The notes under the pieces: generated by a model
Told to the model about the DNA's origin: nothing
The model's database searches: none
The model's input: only the letters and a program-made list of their open reading frames with translations
Shown: one piece after another, positions 33,459 to 38,890 of the stretch
How the letters are laid out: each line of letters begins with the position of its first letter
How positions within the stretch are numbered: the stretch's first letter is position 1
IMG/VR virus record: IMGVR_UViG_3300021140_000016
Span: 1-38,890 of that record
Source: a virus
Length of the DNA stretch: 38,890 nt
Reading direction: 5' to 3' (one strand)
Program-made: the position numbers and the translations under genes

Positions 33459-33697
33459 TAGAAATTCTCCAATTTGATTAGTCTGTCTAAATACCACCGT
33501 GCTTTGCGCAAGTCTTCAAGACCGCCTTTATCTCTAAAACGCCATTGGTACTTAAAAATATTACCGCGCAAATAGCCTCTAAATTCATCAACGCTAAGCA
33601 TTGCCTCCATTGCGTCGATGCACTGCATCTTGTCACCTTGATAATGCGCCGGCGCGTCTACGGCGTCGCCTGCGTGTACTGAGTCACCTTTTAGCAT
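33458..33697 (-). CDS. DUF3310 protein (phage nucleotide-kinase-associated family)
   Basis: 79 residues. HYQGDKMQCIDAMEAM, FRGYLRGNIFKYQWRFRDKGG and LEDLRKARWYLDRLI are the full set of conserved segments of DUF3310 (SaV-like), found across tailed phages. The family's biochemical role is unknown to me, although it is often linked with nucleotide metabolism or replication genes. ATG at 33697; stop overlaps the next start. Confidence 0.92.
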   Translation of the reverse strand: MLKGDSVHAGDAVDAPAHYQGDKMQCIDAMEAMLSVDEFRGYLRGNIFKYQWRFRDKGGLEDLRKARWYLDRLIKLENF

Positions 33698-33708
33698 ACT
33701 GTTGTTCC

Positions 33709-34332
33709 CTATCTATTAGCGTTATAAAATTGTTGCGCAAAAGTCTGTGGGCATAAAGAGCGCAAACTCATGTCATCATGTACTAAATCAGCAAACTTTA
33801 AAAACTCTGGTATGTCGTATATTGCGGACTTATGCAAAAACACTAATGACGGCTTACCTCGGTTTGGCCTAACATATAATTTAGGGTTTTTCTCAACAGT
33901 ATCCCAAGTATAAATCTTTTTAGGGCTGTTAAACTCCCCCCACAAAGCCGTCTTTTTAGTCCAAGGTGAACCGTATTCATACGGTTGATAAGTTAATTTT
34001 GGCGCACCTAGAAATTCTTTTAATCGTCCGGTTGCTGGATTTTCTATCGCCCAAAATGTTGGATTACACTGCTTTATAATTCTTAAGCAGTGGTTGACTA
34101 AAAACATTCCTTCTTCAACATCGCCATCACCTTTATTGTTTGCCCATTTTGCAAAACTAAATTCAGTGCAAACGGGGTTGGCAATCACGCCGTAAACATT
34201 GTCCGGCGGCGTATAGTTTTCAACGCCAATTTCTTTTCCGACTTTAATGACTTCATACTCGTCATCATTTGCATAGAACCAACTGTCAGAACCTATGTCA
34301 GCGCAGAGATGCAAAATTACTTTTTTTAGCAT
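33709..34332 (-). CDS. Cytosine-C5 methyltransferase-like protein
   Basis: 207 residues from ATG at 34332 (GGGAG 12 bases upstream). HLCADIGSDS at 8-17 stands for the SAM-binding motif I; NPVCTEFS has the catalytic-type Cys55 of the PC motif; ENP at 97-99 equals the ENV/ENP motif VI. It then has GSPWTKKTALWGEF. There is no target-recognition domain of normal size, and motif IX-X are not clear, so it is shorter than Dcm-type enzymes (over 300 residues). A known phage family with the PPCTxFS/ENP order exists; its activity is undetermined as far as I know. Confidence 0.75.
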   Translation of the reverse strand: MLKKVILHLCADIGSDSWFYANDDEYEVIKVGKEIGVENYTPPDNVYGVIANPVCTEFSFAKWANNKGDGDVEEGMFLVNHCLRIIKQCNPTFWAIENPATGRLKEFLGAPKLTYQPYEYGSPWTKKTALWGEFNSPKKIYTWDTVEKNPKLYVRPNRGKPSLVFLHKSAIYDIPEFLKFADLVHDDMSLRSLCPQTFAQQFYNANR

Positions 34333-34913
34333 AATGTCATCTCCCAACCTTTAGGCACGATAGTGTGCGTTCTCAAGAATTCCATAAAATGTTCGTTTCG
34401 GCGTTTGCCCATTGGTCGCGATCTGGGCTTTTCTCTTATTTCTTCATCGCGAAGTTTCTTAGCTAGAAGTTTAGCGCAATTCGCCTCTAGTAATTTTTTA
34501 TTAAAATACGCTCTTGAATACCCGTTTTCTACTCGGCGAGTAAACGGCTCACCGCGCATAAGCGCTGACACGCTAGGGTAGCGCAAGTCGTTTTCGTCAC
34601 AGAAGTCAATCATGGTCATTTCGTCTTCAGACGCTTTAATGACTCTAATATTGCTGATGCGCAGATTAGTTGGATTGTCATCTAAATACTCTACGGCGTC
34701 AGTATGCGCTGGGTACCAACCATAGGCTAAAAACACCGCAACTTTCCACGCTAAAAAGTTAGAGTGTAATCCACTCTTTTTAACGTTGATTGTTGCGTTT
34801 TTGTTTTTCCAGTTAAGCGCAGCAGGCGTAGATGCGCCGCCTTTGTAAAAGTGACCTGTTTGACTGTTGTACTTTACCGCTTCTCTTACTATATCTAAAT
34901 CTTTGTCATTCAT
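34326..34913 (-). CDS. Degenerate HNH-endonuclease-like protein
   Basis: 195 residues from ATG at 34913, in an 8-base overlap with the gene before. The first 95 residues follow the plan of phage HNH proteins: YNSQTGHFYKGG, LAWKVAVFLAYGWYP, then YLDDNPTNLRISNIRVI, which matches DHIDGNPTNNRxxNLR. The usual catalytic His pair is missing (FLAW instead of HRLAW; VEYLDD instead of DHIDG). The rest is basic and helical (AKLLAKKLRDEEIREKPRSR). It may bind DNA without cutting it. Confidence 0.6.
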   Translation of the reverse strand: MNDKDLDIVREAVKYNSQTGHFYKGGASTPAALNWKNKNATINVKKSGLHSNFLAWKVAVFLAYGWYPAHTDAVEYLDDNPTNLRISNIRVIKASEDEMTMIDFCDENDLRYPSVSALMRGEPFTRRVENGYSRAYFNKKLLEANCAKLLAKKLRDEEIREKPRSRPMGKRRNEHFMEFLRTHTIVPKGWEMTLC

Positions 34914-35139
34914 GTCCGCTCACCACGTCAAAAAACCGCAATCTGTCATTCATCGTTAAGTTGTTTAGCGCTTTGTATAGCTTGCGCGTTTCGCCGTTGT
35001 GCTGACGTACCAAGCGCCGGCATCTAGCACGAAAGCGTTGCTCGTTTAGCTCGTTAATAAGTCCGAGCGTAAACACCTCGCTTATAAATCTGTCTTTTAA
35101 AAAGGGCGACAGCCCTATGAATATTTGTGAGATGTTCAT
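34906..35139 (-). CDS. Small basic protein, unknown function
   Basis: 77 residues from ATG at 35139, which overlaps the stop of the zinc-type gene upstream (ATGA). Helical and Arg-rich: FIGLSPFLKDRFISEVFTL, then NEQRFRARCRRLVRQHNGETRKLYKALNNL. A nucleic-acid binding role is possible on charge alone. No family recognised. A frame on the same strand at 35054-35245 is an out-of-frame shadow. Confidence 0.65.
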   Translation of the reverse strand: MNISQIFIGLSPFLKDRFISEVFTLGLINELNEQRFRARCRRLVRQHNGETRKLYKALNNLTMNDRLRFFDVVSGHE

Positions 35140-35294
35140 CTTTGGTGCCGTATGTCGTTAAAAATGGGTCTTCGTTCTTTGCAGCGGTCACACTCGCGGT
35201 AACCAAAACTATTATATATGCGCCAATGGTCATGTTTACAGTCAACCGTTGTTGGCGCAGGTGTTACTGGCGATACTGGCTTTACTAATGACAT
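35136..35294 (-). CDS. Small zinc-finger-like protein
   Basis: 52 residues, ATG at 35294, ATGA overlap with the next gene. A Pro/Thr-rich start (KPVSPVTPAPTT) is followed by DCKHDHWRIYNSFGYRECDRCKERRP: C-x-H and C-x-x-C, enough for one zinc site in a beta-hairpin. A zinc knuckle protein that binds nucleic acid or a host protein is plausible; function unknown. It overlaps the end of the 25-residue membrane peptide. Confidence 0.7.
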   Translation of the reverse strand: MSLVKPVSPVTPAPTTVDCKHDHWRIYNSFGYRECDRCKERRPIFNDIRHQR

Positions 35295-35362
35295 AGCCAT
35301 AACCCCGTTAAAAATAGTACGCCAATGTAAAACATGAGCGCTGCAACATCATCGATTTGCAT
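35285..35362 (-). CDS. 25-residue membrane micropeptide
   Basis: ATG at 35362 in a TAATG overlap with the gene before it, GGAGGAAGGG just upstream, and TAG at 35285 inside the next gene. The peptide (MQIDDVAALMFYIGVLFLTG then LWLCH) has one membrane helix of about 17 residues and a short acidic start. The junctions and strong ribosome site support a real gene. Confidence 0.6.
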   Translation of the reverse strand: MQIDDVAALMFYIGVLFLTGLWLCH

Positions 35363-35496
35363 TACCCTTCCTCCAGTGCGCGAAGCATTAGTTTTAACTG
35401 CTCTATTTCTTTAAGGAGTTGAAGTTTAATTTTCTTCAGCTCCTTTTTGTTCTTTTGCGCCATTGTCAGGCGCTTATATAATTCTTCTTTTGTCAT
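35362..35496 (-). CDS. 44-residue coiled-coil protein
   Basis: ATG at 35496 overlaps the preceding stop (ATGA) with GAGGG nine bases upstream; TAA at 35362 overlaps the following start. The peptide is a single charged helix (YKRLTMAQKNKKELKKIKLQ, ending LMLRALEEG) with Leu at heptad positions. It may form a coiled coil with a partner; function unknown. Confidence 0.65.
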   Translation of the reverse strand: MTKEELYKRLTMAQKNKKELKKIKLQLLKEIEQLKLMLRALEEG

Positions 35497-36224
35497 TCTG
35501 TACCCTCTAAATTTTCTATCCAAAATGGCGCGGAATTATGTTGCTCAATTCTGTCTGCAATTACCGCTGCTCTCTGAGCTGCTGTAGCGGGTTTATAAAT
35601 TCCGAATCTATCAAGCGACCCACAATTTACTGCGGCGTTAGTTGAATCTGCTGATGACAATGGCAGTTTAGTAAACACTTTAGGGTTAAGCATACGCAAA
35701 CCGTGTAATTTACATTTAGGCATTCCCTTATCATCCGTAACAATCCTCATTACTTCTGACATTCTACCCCACCATTTTTTTGTGTTTGGTGTTGCATAAT
35801 CTCCACTGCTACCTAACGCCACAATTTCAAAAGAATCAATAAGCCATTCAAGATATTCAAAAGACTCATGCAAATGCCACACAGGAACACCTTTTGCTTT
35901 TGTTCCTGTTCTAGTCCATTTTAGCACCCAGTTTTTGTTATCTTCTTCTGTGCCATCAATAATATCGGGGATTAATGCCCAGTCAAAAGATGGGTGGCGG
36001 CATAGCGATTGCGCCCATGCTAAATAAGCATCAAAATCGATTGCGCCGTGTCCTTTTTTCCAATGACTAAATGCGCCATTATCTAGCACAAAAGATTGGC
36101 AAAACTCTAGCACCGCGCCAGTGTCATCTTGTCTTCCAAATGGGATTAAAGCGTGGCGGCCGACAAGAAATCGTGCTACGTCTTGACGTGTTCCGCCAAT
36201 CGGTGTGCCGTGATAGTGAATCAT
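35493..36224 (-). CDS. TGT/DpdA-like protein (putative tRNA-guanine transglycosylase fold)
   Basis: 243 residues. A conserved phage family starting MIHYHGTPI. Features fitting the TIM-barrel of tRNA-guanine transglycosylases and DpdA: VLDNGAFSHW at 46-55 (compare DSGGFQ), IPDIIDG near 87-93, WHLHESFEYLEWLIDSF, VALGSSGDY near 137-145 in place of the GG loop, LHGLRML, and SADSTNAAV near 193-201 as a second acid. No zinc-site cysteine cluster as in TGT is seen. No preQ0 synthesis gene is in the window. Base exchange in DNA or tRNA is possible but unproved. Confidence 0.6.
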   Translation of the reverse strand: MIHYHGTPIGGTRQDVARFLVGRHALIPFGRQDDTGAVLEFCQSFVLDNGAFSHWKKGHGAIDFDAYLAWAQSLCRHPSFDWALIPDIIDGTEEDNKNWVLKWTRTGTKAKGVPVWHLHESFEYLEWLIDSFEIVALGSSGDYATPNTKKWWGRMSEVMRIVTDDKGMPKCKLHGLRMLNPKVFTKLPLSSADSTNAAVNCGSLDRFGIYKPATAAQRAAVIADRIEQHNSAPFWIENLEGTE

Positions 36225-36421
36225 TTTGACACCATATTACCTTGCACATCGCGCGTCATTTCATAAACGCCATATACTTTGCCGTCACGAAGCATAAACT
36301 CGCCAATGTTAGTTTTAATAATGTTTTGATATTGTCTGTGCGTGGCGTATATTGTCAGCGTTGATGCAATAGCGCCAATCAAAAACGCGCCAATGGCTAT
36401 GTATAAAAGTTCATCTTTCAT
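36221..36421 (-). CDS. Small membrane-anchored protein
   Basis: 66 residues; ATGA overlap at both ends. One N-terminal membrane helix (LLYIAIGAFLIGAIASTLTIYA) followed by a 40-residue polar, probably cytoplasmic part (IGEFMLRDGKVYGVYEMTRD). No family recognised. Could be an inner-membrane host-takeover or superinfection-exclusion factor; this is speculation from topology. Confidence 0.65.
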   Translation of the reverse strand: MKDELLYIAIGAFLIGAIASTLTIYATHRQYQNIIKTNIGEFMLRDGKVYGVYEMTRDVQGNMVSK

Positions 36422-36618
36422 TTTCCATTCCCTCTAATGCCAAGTCTAAGTCTGGCTTTGTCTAAATCTTTAACGCGCCACAAGAATGACGGTGCGCCTG
36501 CTTCGGATAATCTTATACTGCCGGCAGGATATACCCCCATCTTAACGATGTGATAGTCCATACTGGTGCGGCTAACTTTATGTGTCGCGCAGTAGGCTTT
36601 TAAGGTTATTTCAGTCAC
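36418..36618 (-). CDS. Small helix-turn-helix-like protein
   Basis: 66 residues; ATGA overlaps on both sides. TLKAYCATHKVSRTSMDYHIVKMGVYP looks like a helix-turn-helix of the MerR/excisionase type, followed by SFLWRVKDLDKARLRLG, which could be its wing and third helix. A DNA-binding regulator of this or another operon is inferred. It is the only helix-turn-helix candidate found outside the terminase. Confidence 0.6.
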   Translation of the reverse strand: MTEITLKAYCATHKVSRTSMDYHIVKMGVYPAGSIRLSEAGAPSFLWRVKDLDKARLRLGIRGNGK

Positions 36619-36863
36619 TCTACTACTCCCATAGCGCTGTCGTTACAGACAGCCATAATGACCCGTGTGGGGCGTTTACTCATTTGATATGCGCCAATGA
36701 CAAGCCCCCATTCTTCACGCGCGTTTGTACACGCTTTCATCGAATCATACGGTATGGTGTTGGTCGTGTACGCAATTGTTTCGTGCGTAGTTGTTTTGCC
36801 GCGTTTGTCGATATTAGTATCGACGGTTAAGAATGATAATGTTAAAACTAACGATGCGCTCAT
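36615..36863 (-). CDS. Small protein with hydrophobic N-terminus
   Basis: 82 residues from ATG at 36863. The first 14 residues are hydrophobic (SASLVLTLSFLTV) but without preceding positive charge, so a signal peptide is uncertain. Then DSMKACTNAREEWGLVIGAYQMS and VIMAVCND with two Cys that could bridge, a layout seen in small secreted phage proteins. No family assigned. Confidence 0.6.
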   Translation of the reverse strand: MSASLVLTLSFLTVDTNIDKRGKTTTHETIAYTTNTIPYDSMKACTNAREEWGLVIGAYQMSKRPTRVIMAVCNDSAMGVVE

Positions 36864-37006
36864 CTCATCACCTGCTTCATGATTTTACGAAGGCGTGTAA
36901 TTTCAGTTAGCGCATTGAGGTGCAAACGCGCCATTAGTAAGAAACAAAACAGCATAATAAGGTATGCTAGATTTGATTCATCAAGGTATTGTAAAAATTT
37001 AATCAT
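36860..37006 (-). CDS. 48-residue membrane protein
   Basis: ATG at 37006, eight bases inside the end of the VRR-NUC gene and with GGAGAG upstream; a much longer in-frame extension through that gene is rejected. One membrane helix (LAYLIMLFCFLLMARLHL) followed by a basic helix (EITRLRKIMKQVMR). Ends in an ATGA overlap. Function unknown. Confidence 0.65.
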   Translation of the reverse strand: MIKFLQYLDESNLAYLIMLFCFLLMARLHLNALTEITRLRKIMKQVMR

Positions 37007-37274
37007 TATTCTCTCTCCAGTTGTTAATATCTTCTTTGCTCCAAAGACAAGCGTACTTTTGATTAAGTTTGCCCATGTCTGATGCAAAAACTTTTTGCAG
37101 TGCTGACAGTTTGCCACCTGCGGTTTTAAGCTCAATAAACCATGTACTGCCATTAGGTAGACACACGATTCTATCTGCCACTCCCCGACAAGCAGGGGAG
37201 GTGAACTTATACGATTTGCCGCCCATTTCTTTGACGACTTTTATTAAATATTTTTCGATGTCTTTTTCTAACAT
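36999..37274 (-). CDS. VRR-NUC domain nuclease
   Basis: 91 residues, the whole length being a VRR-NUC domain. Conserved elements: Glu in the first helix (EKDIEKYL), Asp in CRGVADRIV near 34, Glu and Lys in FIELKTAGGKLSALQ near 47-49, Gln at the end of that block, the PD-(D/E)xK active site. Such stand-alone phage nucleases process branched DNA or junctions, next to SNF2 helicases. ATG at 37274; no Shine-Dalgarno site is visible. First gene of the long leftward operon. Confidence 0.93.
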   Translation of the reverse strand: MLEKDIEKYLIKVVKEMGGKSYKFTSPACRGVADRIVCLPNGSTWFIELKTAGGKLSALQKVFASDMGKLNQKYACLWSKEDINNWRENND

Positions 37275-37280
37275 GGTTAA

Positions 37281-37326
37281 AGTTTATCATTGCAAACTTT
37301 TCTTTGCAAACTTTTTTTGATATACT
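37281..37326. promoter_or_regulatory. Divergent early promoter region with TTGCAAACTTTT repeats
   Basis: Rightward: an extended -10, TGATATACT (37318-37326), 30 bases before the ATG at 37358. Leftward: TTGCAA (37309-37304), 17 bases, then TAAACT (37286-37281); its start of transcription would be at about the ATG of VRR-NUC (37274). The 12-base TTGCAAACTTTT is repeated directly at 37290 and 37304 (14-bp step), so one regulator could control both directions. Confidence 0.4.
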
Positions 37327-37357
37327 GCAACCTCACTAAACAATTAGAGGCTAAACT

Positions 37358-37519
37358 ATGAGAGTACGCCAAAGAGGATTTAATCGATACGATGTGAAAT
37401 GGCGCAGTTTTAACTACGCGATGTTTACTAGAGATATGAATATGGCGCACATATTTAGAAAAGAACGCCCTTATAAAGTCCGTGCGGTGCTAAAAAGAAT
37501 AGGAGCAATCCGATGGTAA
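37358..37519 (+). CDS. Small basic protein, unknown function
   Basis: 53 residues, with AGAGG nine bases before the ATG. Strongly basic with aromatic residues (VRQRGFNRYDVKWRSFNYAMF, then FRKERPYKVRAVLKRIGAIRW). It is the first rightward early gene after the divergent promoter. Charge suggests nucleic-acid binding or a host polymerase inhibitor; no family recognised. Confidence 0.65.
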   Translation: MRVRQRGFNRYDVKWRSFNYAMFTRDMNMAHIFRKERPYKVRAVLKRIGAIRW

Positions 37520-37554
37520 ATGATTTGTACAATATGAGCAAGTGCGGGTGAATT

Positions 37555-37725
37555 ATGAATATAAAAGAGTTTGTAGTATTTATGGCTGTGAGTTTATTAG
37601 GAGTCTTTTTAGTTGCGGCTGTTGCTATACATGACATAAATAAAAAAACAAGCTGTGTTATAGATACAAGTAAACAAAATTTAACTTTTGATGAAATAAG
37701 CAAGTTATGTGGAATAGGTAAATGA
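37555..37725 (+). CDS. Small membrane/exported protein
   Basis: 56 residues. One N-terminal membrane helix (FVVFMAVSLLGVFLVAAVAI), then a polar end with two Cys (SCVIDTSKQNLTFDEISKLCG) that may pair outside the membrane. No lipobox. Weak ribosome site. TGA overlaps an ATG of the next frame (ATGA). A gap of 35 bases before it holds only a 12-codon frame. Confidence 0.6.
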   Translation: MNIKEFVVFMAVSLLGVFLVAAVAIHDINKKTSCVIDTSKQNLTFDEISKLCGIGK

Positions 37726-37736
37726 GGAGGAAGATG

Positions 37737-37904
37737 ATGCCAATGACTAAATGTGGAAAGTTTTATTACTACGGCAGGAAGTCACGACCAAGGATGATGG
37801 ACGAACTAAACCAGCGGTACGACATAGATAAAGACCATGTAAGAAATTATTTAAAACACTTTTGGAGAACAGTAAATGAGCCATTCAAGTATTGCTGGCG
37901 GTAG
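37737..37904 (+). CDS. Small basic protein, unknown function
   Basis: 55 residues from ATG at 37737, chosen because GGAGG ends six bases upstream; ATGs at 37734 and at 37722 (ATGA overlap with the previous stop) are in frame too. Basic with Tyr-rich start (MTKCGKFYYYGRKSRPRMM) and a helix (DKDHVRNYLKHFWRTV). No family recognised. The DUF2800 start lies 29 bases inside its end. Confidence 0.6.
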   Translation: MPMTKCGKFYYYGRKSRPRMMDELNQRYDIDKDHVRNYLKHFWRTVNEPFKYCWR

Positions 37905-38890
37905 CACCGCCAAACGAGTTATCGCGTGTCCTGCCAGTGTTAAGCTGGTGCAACAAATGCCACCTAAACCATCATCATCGTATGCCGATGAAGGGACGCT
38001 TTGCCACCTTGCAATGGAAAAGTTACTCACTGAGGATAACTTTAACATTTACAGTTTGTCGTATGCGGGCATTGATATGACAACTGAGTTGGCAAAAGAA
38101 AAGATTGAACCGGCGCTGGCGGCGCTTGATGAGATTGACCCGACTAAATCGATGGAGTTTACCGTTGAAGCTAAAGTAAGCTACGGTGATTTCTTGCCTG
38201 ATGTGTTTGGTAGTGTTGACCTTATTGGCAGACTTGGCGACCGCGCTGTTATTCTTGACTGGAAGTTTGGCAGTGGCGTTAGTGTGGAAGTAGAGGAAAA
38301 CGAGCAGCTCATGTTCTACGCCGGCGCAGCAATGCGCACAAAAGGGCTAGAATGGGTGTTTGATGGCGCGGCGTCTATTGAGCTTGTGATTGTTCAACCC
38401 CCGTCTGTTAAGCGCTGGAAAACCACCGCTAAACGCATTCGTGAGTTTGAAAAAACGCTCAAAAAAGCTATCGATTTGTCTGAAACACCTGATGCACCGT
38501 TAGCCAGTGGCAAACACTGCAAGTGGTGCGCGGCTAAGCCAACTTGCCCGTTAATGACAGGTGAGGTAGATAGGGCGCTGAAGGCAACGCTAGATAATAT
38601 TGATGCAGAATCTATTGCAAACTATTTACAACAAGCTGAGATTCTGGAACAATGGATTACCGATTTGAGAGCATTAGCGTTTCAAATGCTTGAAGCGGGC
38701 AAACCAGTCCCAAACTACAAACTCGTTGCAAAGCGCGGGACAAGAAAATGGACTAATGAGGCGCAAGCAGTCGAATCGCTTTTGGCTCTTGGTCTAACAA
38801 ATGACGACATCTACGATTCCAAATTGGTTTCACCGGCGCAAGCAGAGAAGAAATTAAAGGCTCTGAAACTGCCCATGCCGGATGATGTTG
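37876..38890 (+). CDS. DUF2800 Cas4/RecB-like nuclease (3' end at window edge)
   Basis: 338 residues visible, open at the window end; GGAG lies ten bases before the ATG. Start: SIAGGSTAKRVIACPASVKL and ADEGTLCHLAMEKLL, typical of DUF2800. Nuclease motifs: DVFGSVDLIG near 115-124, ILDWKFG near 132-138 (D-x-K), and Gln in ENEQLMFYAGA. HCKWCAAKPTCP near 216-227 has three Cys that, with an earlier Cys, could hold an iron-sulphur cluster as in Cas4. DNA end-processing with the replication proteins is expected. Joining base 38890 to base 1 ends the frame with TAA at 18-20. Confidence 0.92.
   Translation, partial: MSHSSIAGGSTAKRVIACPASVKLVQQMPPKPSSSYADEGTLCHLAMEKLLTEDNFNIYSLSYAGIDMTTELAKEKIEPALAALDEIDPTKSMEFTVEAKVSYGDFLPDVFGSVDLIGRLGDRAVILDWKFGSGVSVEVEENEQLMFYAGAAMRTKGLEWVFDGAASIELVIVQPPSVKRWKTTAKRIREFEKTLKKAIDLSETPDAPLASGKHCKWCAAKPTCPLMTGEVDRALKATLDNIDAESIANYLQQAEILEQWITDLRALAFQMLEAGKPVPNYKLVAKRGTRKWTNEAQAVESLLALGLTNDDIYDSKLVSPAQAEKKLKALKLPMPDDV

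Noticed and set aside
35054-35245. 63-residue minus-strand frame
   Set aside because: Overlaps two better-supported genes (34906-35139 and 35136-35294) joined by an ATGA overlap.
37513-37551. 12-codon frame between two small early genes
   Set aside because: GGAG lies upstream, but it is too short to support; at most a leader or decayed gene.
1-38890. Temperate-phage functions (integrase, attachment site, CI-like repressor) and tRNA genes
   Set aside because: None recognised on either strand; the one helix-turn-helix candidate (36418-36618) is not repressor-like in size or position.

Overview
The window is a compact tailed-phage genome of podovirus type, almost fully coding, with most genes joined by ATGA or TAATG overlaps. 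The P22-like portal, scaffold, capsid, SU10-type adaptor and very large internal virion proteins, with no tape measure, sheath or tail-tube genes, suggest a short-tailed phage. The GH24 lysozyme with no signal sequence and the Shine-Dalgarno usage suggest a Gram-negative, probably proteobacterial, host. No integrase, recognisable repressor, tRNA or CRISPR array is visible. The two ends appear to join: fusing base 38890 to base 1 ends the DUF2800 gene at base 20 and gives the first gene an ATG start at 38882 or 38885. The window is therefore probably one complete circular or circularly permuted genome.

Layout. (a) 37358-38890 continuing at 1-4849, rightward: small basic and membrane proteins, a DUF2800 Cas4/RecB-like nuclease, a conserved replication-region protein, family A DNA polymerase and a primase-helicase. 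(b) 4850-5517: non-coding, with a strong terminator, a dyad overlapping a -10 box, a possible structured RNA, direct repeats and a terminator for the opposing operon. (c) 5518-6892, leftward: six or seven small unknown proteins behind a good sigma70-like promoter. (d) 6983-7810: non-coding and packed with repeats (seven copies of GTAGTCAGT, a T-free tandem repeat, GTCAA-N4-TTGAC dyads); a candidate replication origin or packaging region. (e) 7811-31734, rightward late operon: terminase small and large subunits, portal, a block of beta-rich and lectin-like proteins, scaffold, major capsid, decoration, adaptor, tail protein, a GNAT acetyltransferase, ejection proteins (one with a C-terminal S74 self-cleaving domain), tail fibre, three small membrane proteins and a lysozyme. 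(f) 31723-37274, leftward: SNF2-type helicase, DUF3310, a cytosine-C5-methyltransferase-like protein, a degenerate HNH protein, a TGT/DpdA-like protein, VRR-NUC nuclease and many small proteins.

How it works together: the polymerase, primase-helicase, SNF2 helicase, VRR-NUC and DUF2800 nuclease form a self-contained replication and recombination set. The late operon builds a headful-type virion and lyses the cell. The methyltransferase-like and TGT-like genes in the leftward operon are the best candidates for nucleic-acid modification or counter-defence. The repeat-rich region at 6983-7810, the possible structured RNA at 4965-5135, and the modification pair are the parts most likely to hold undescribed biology.
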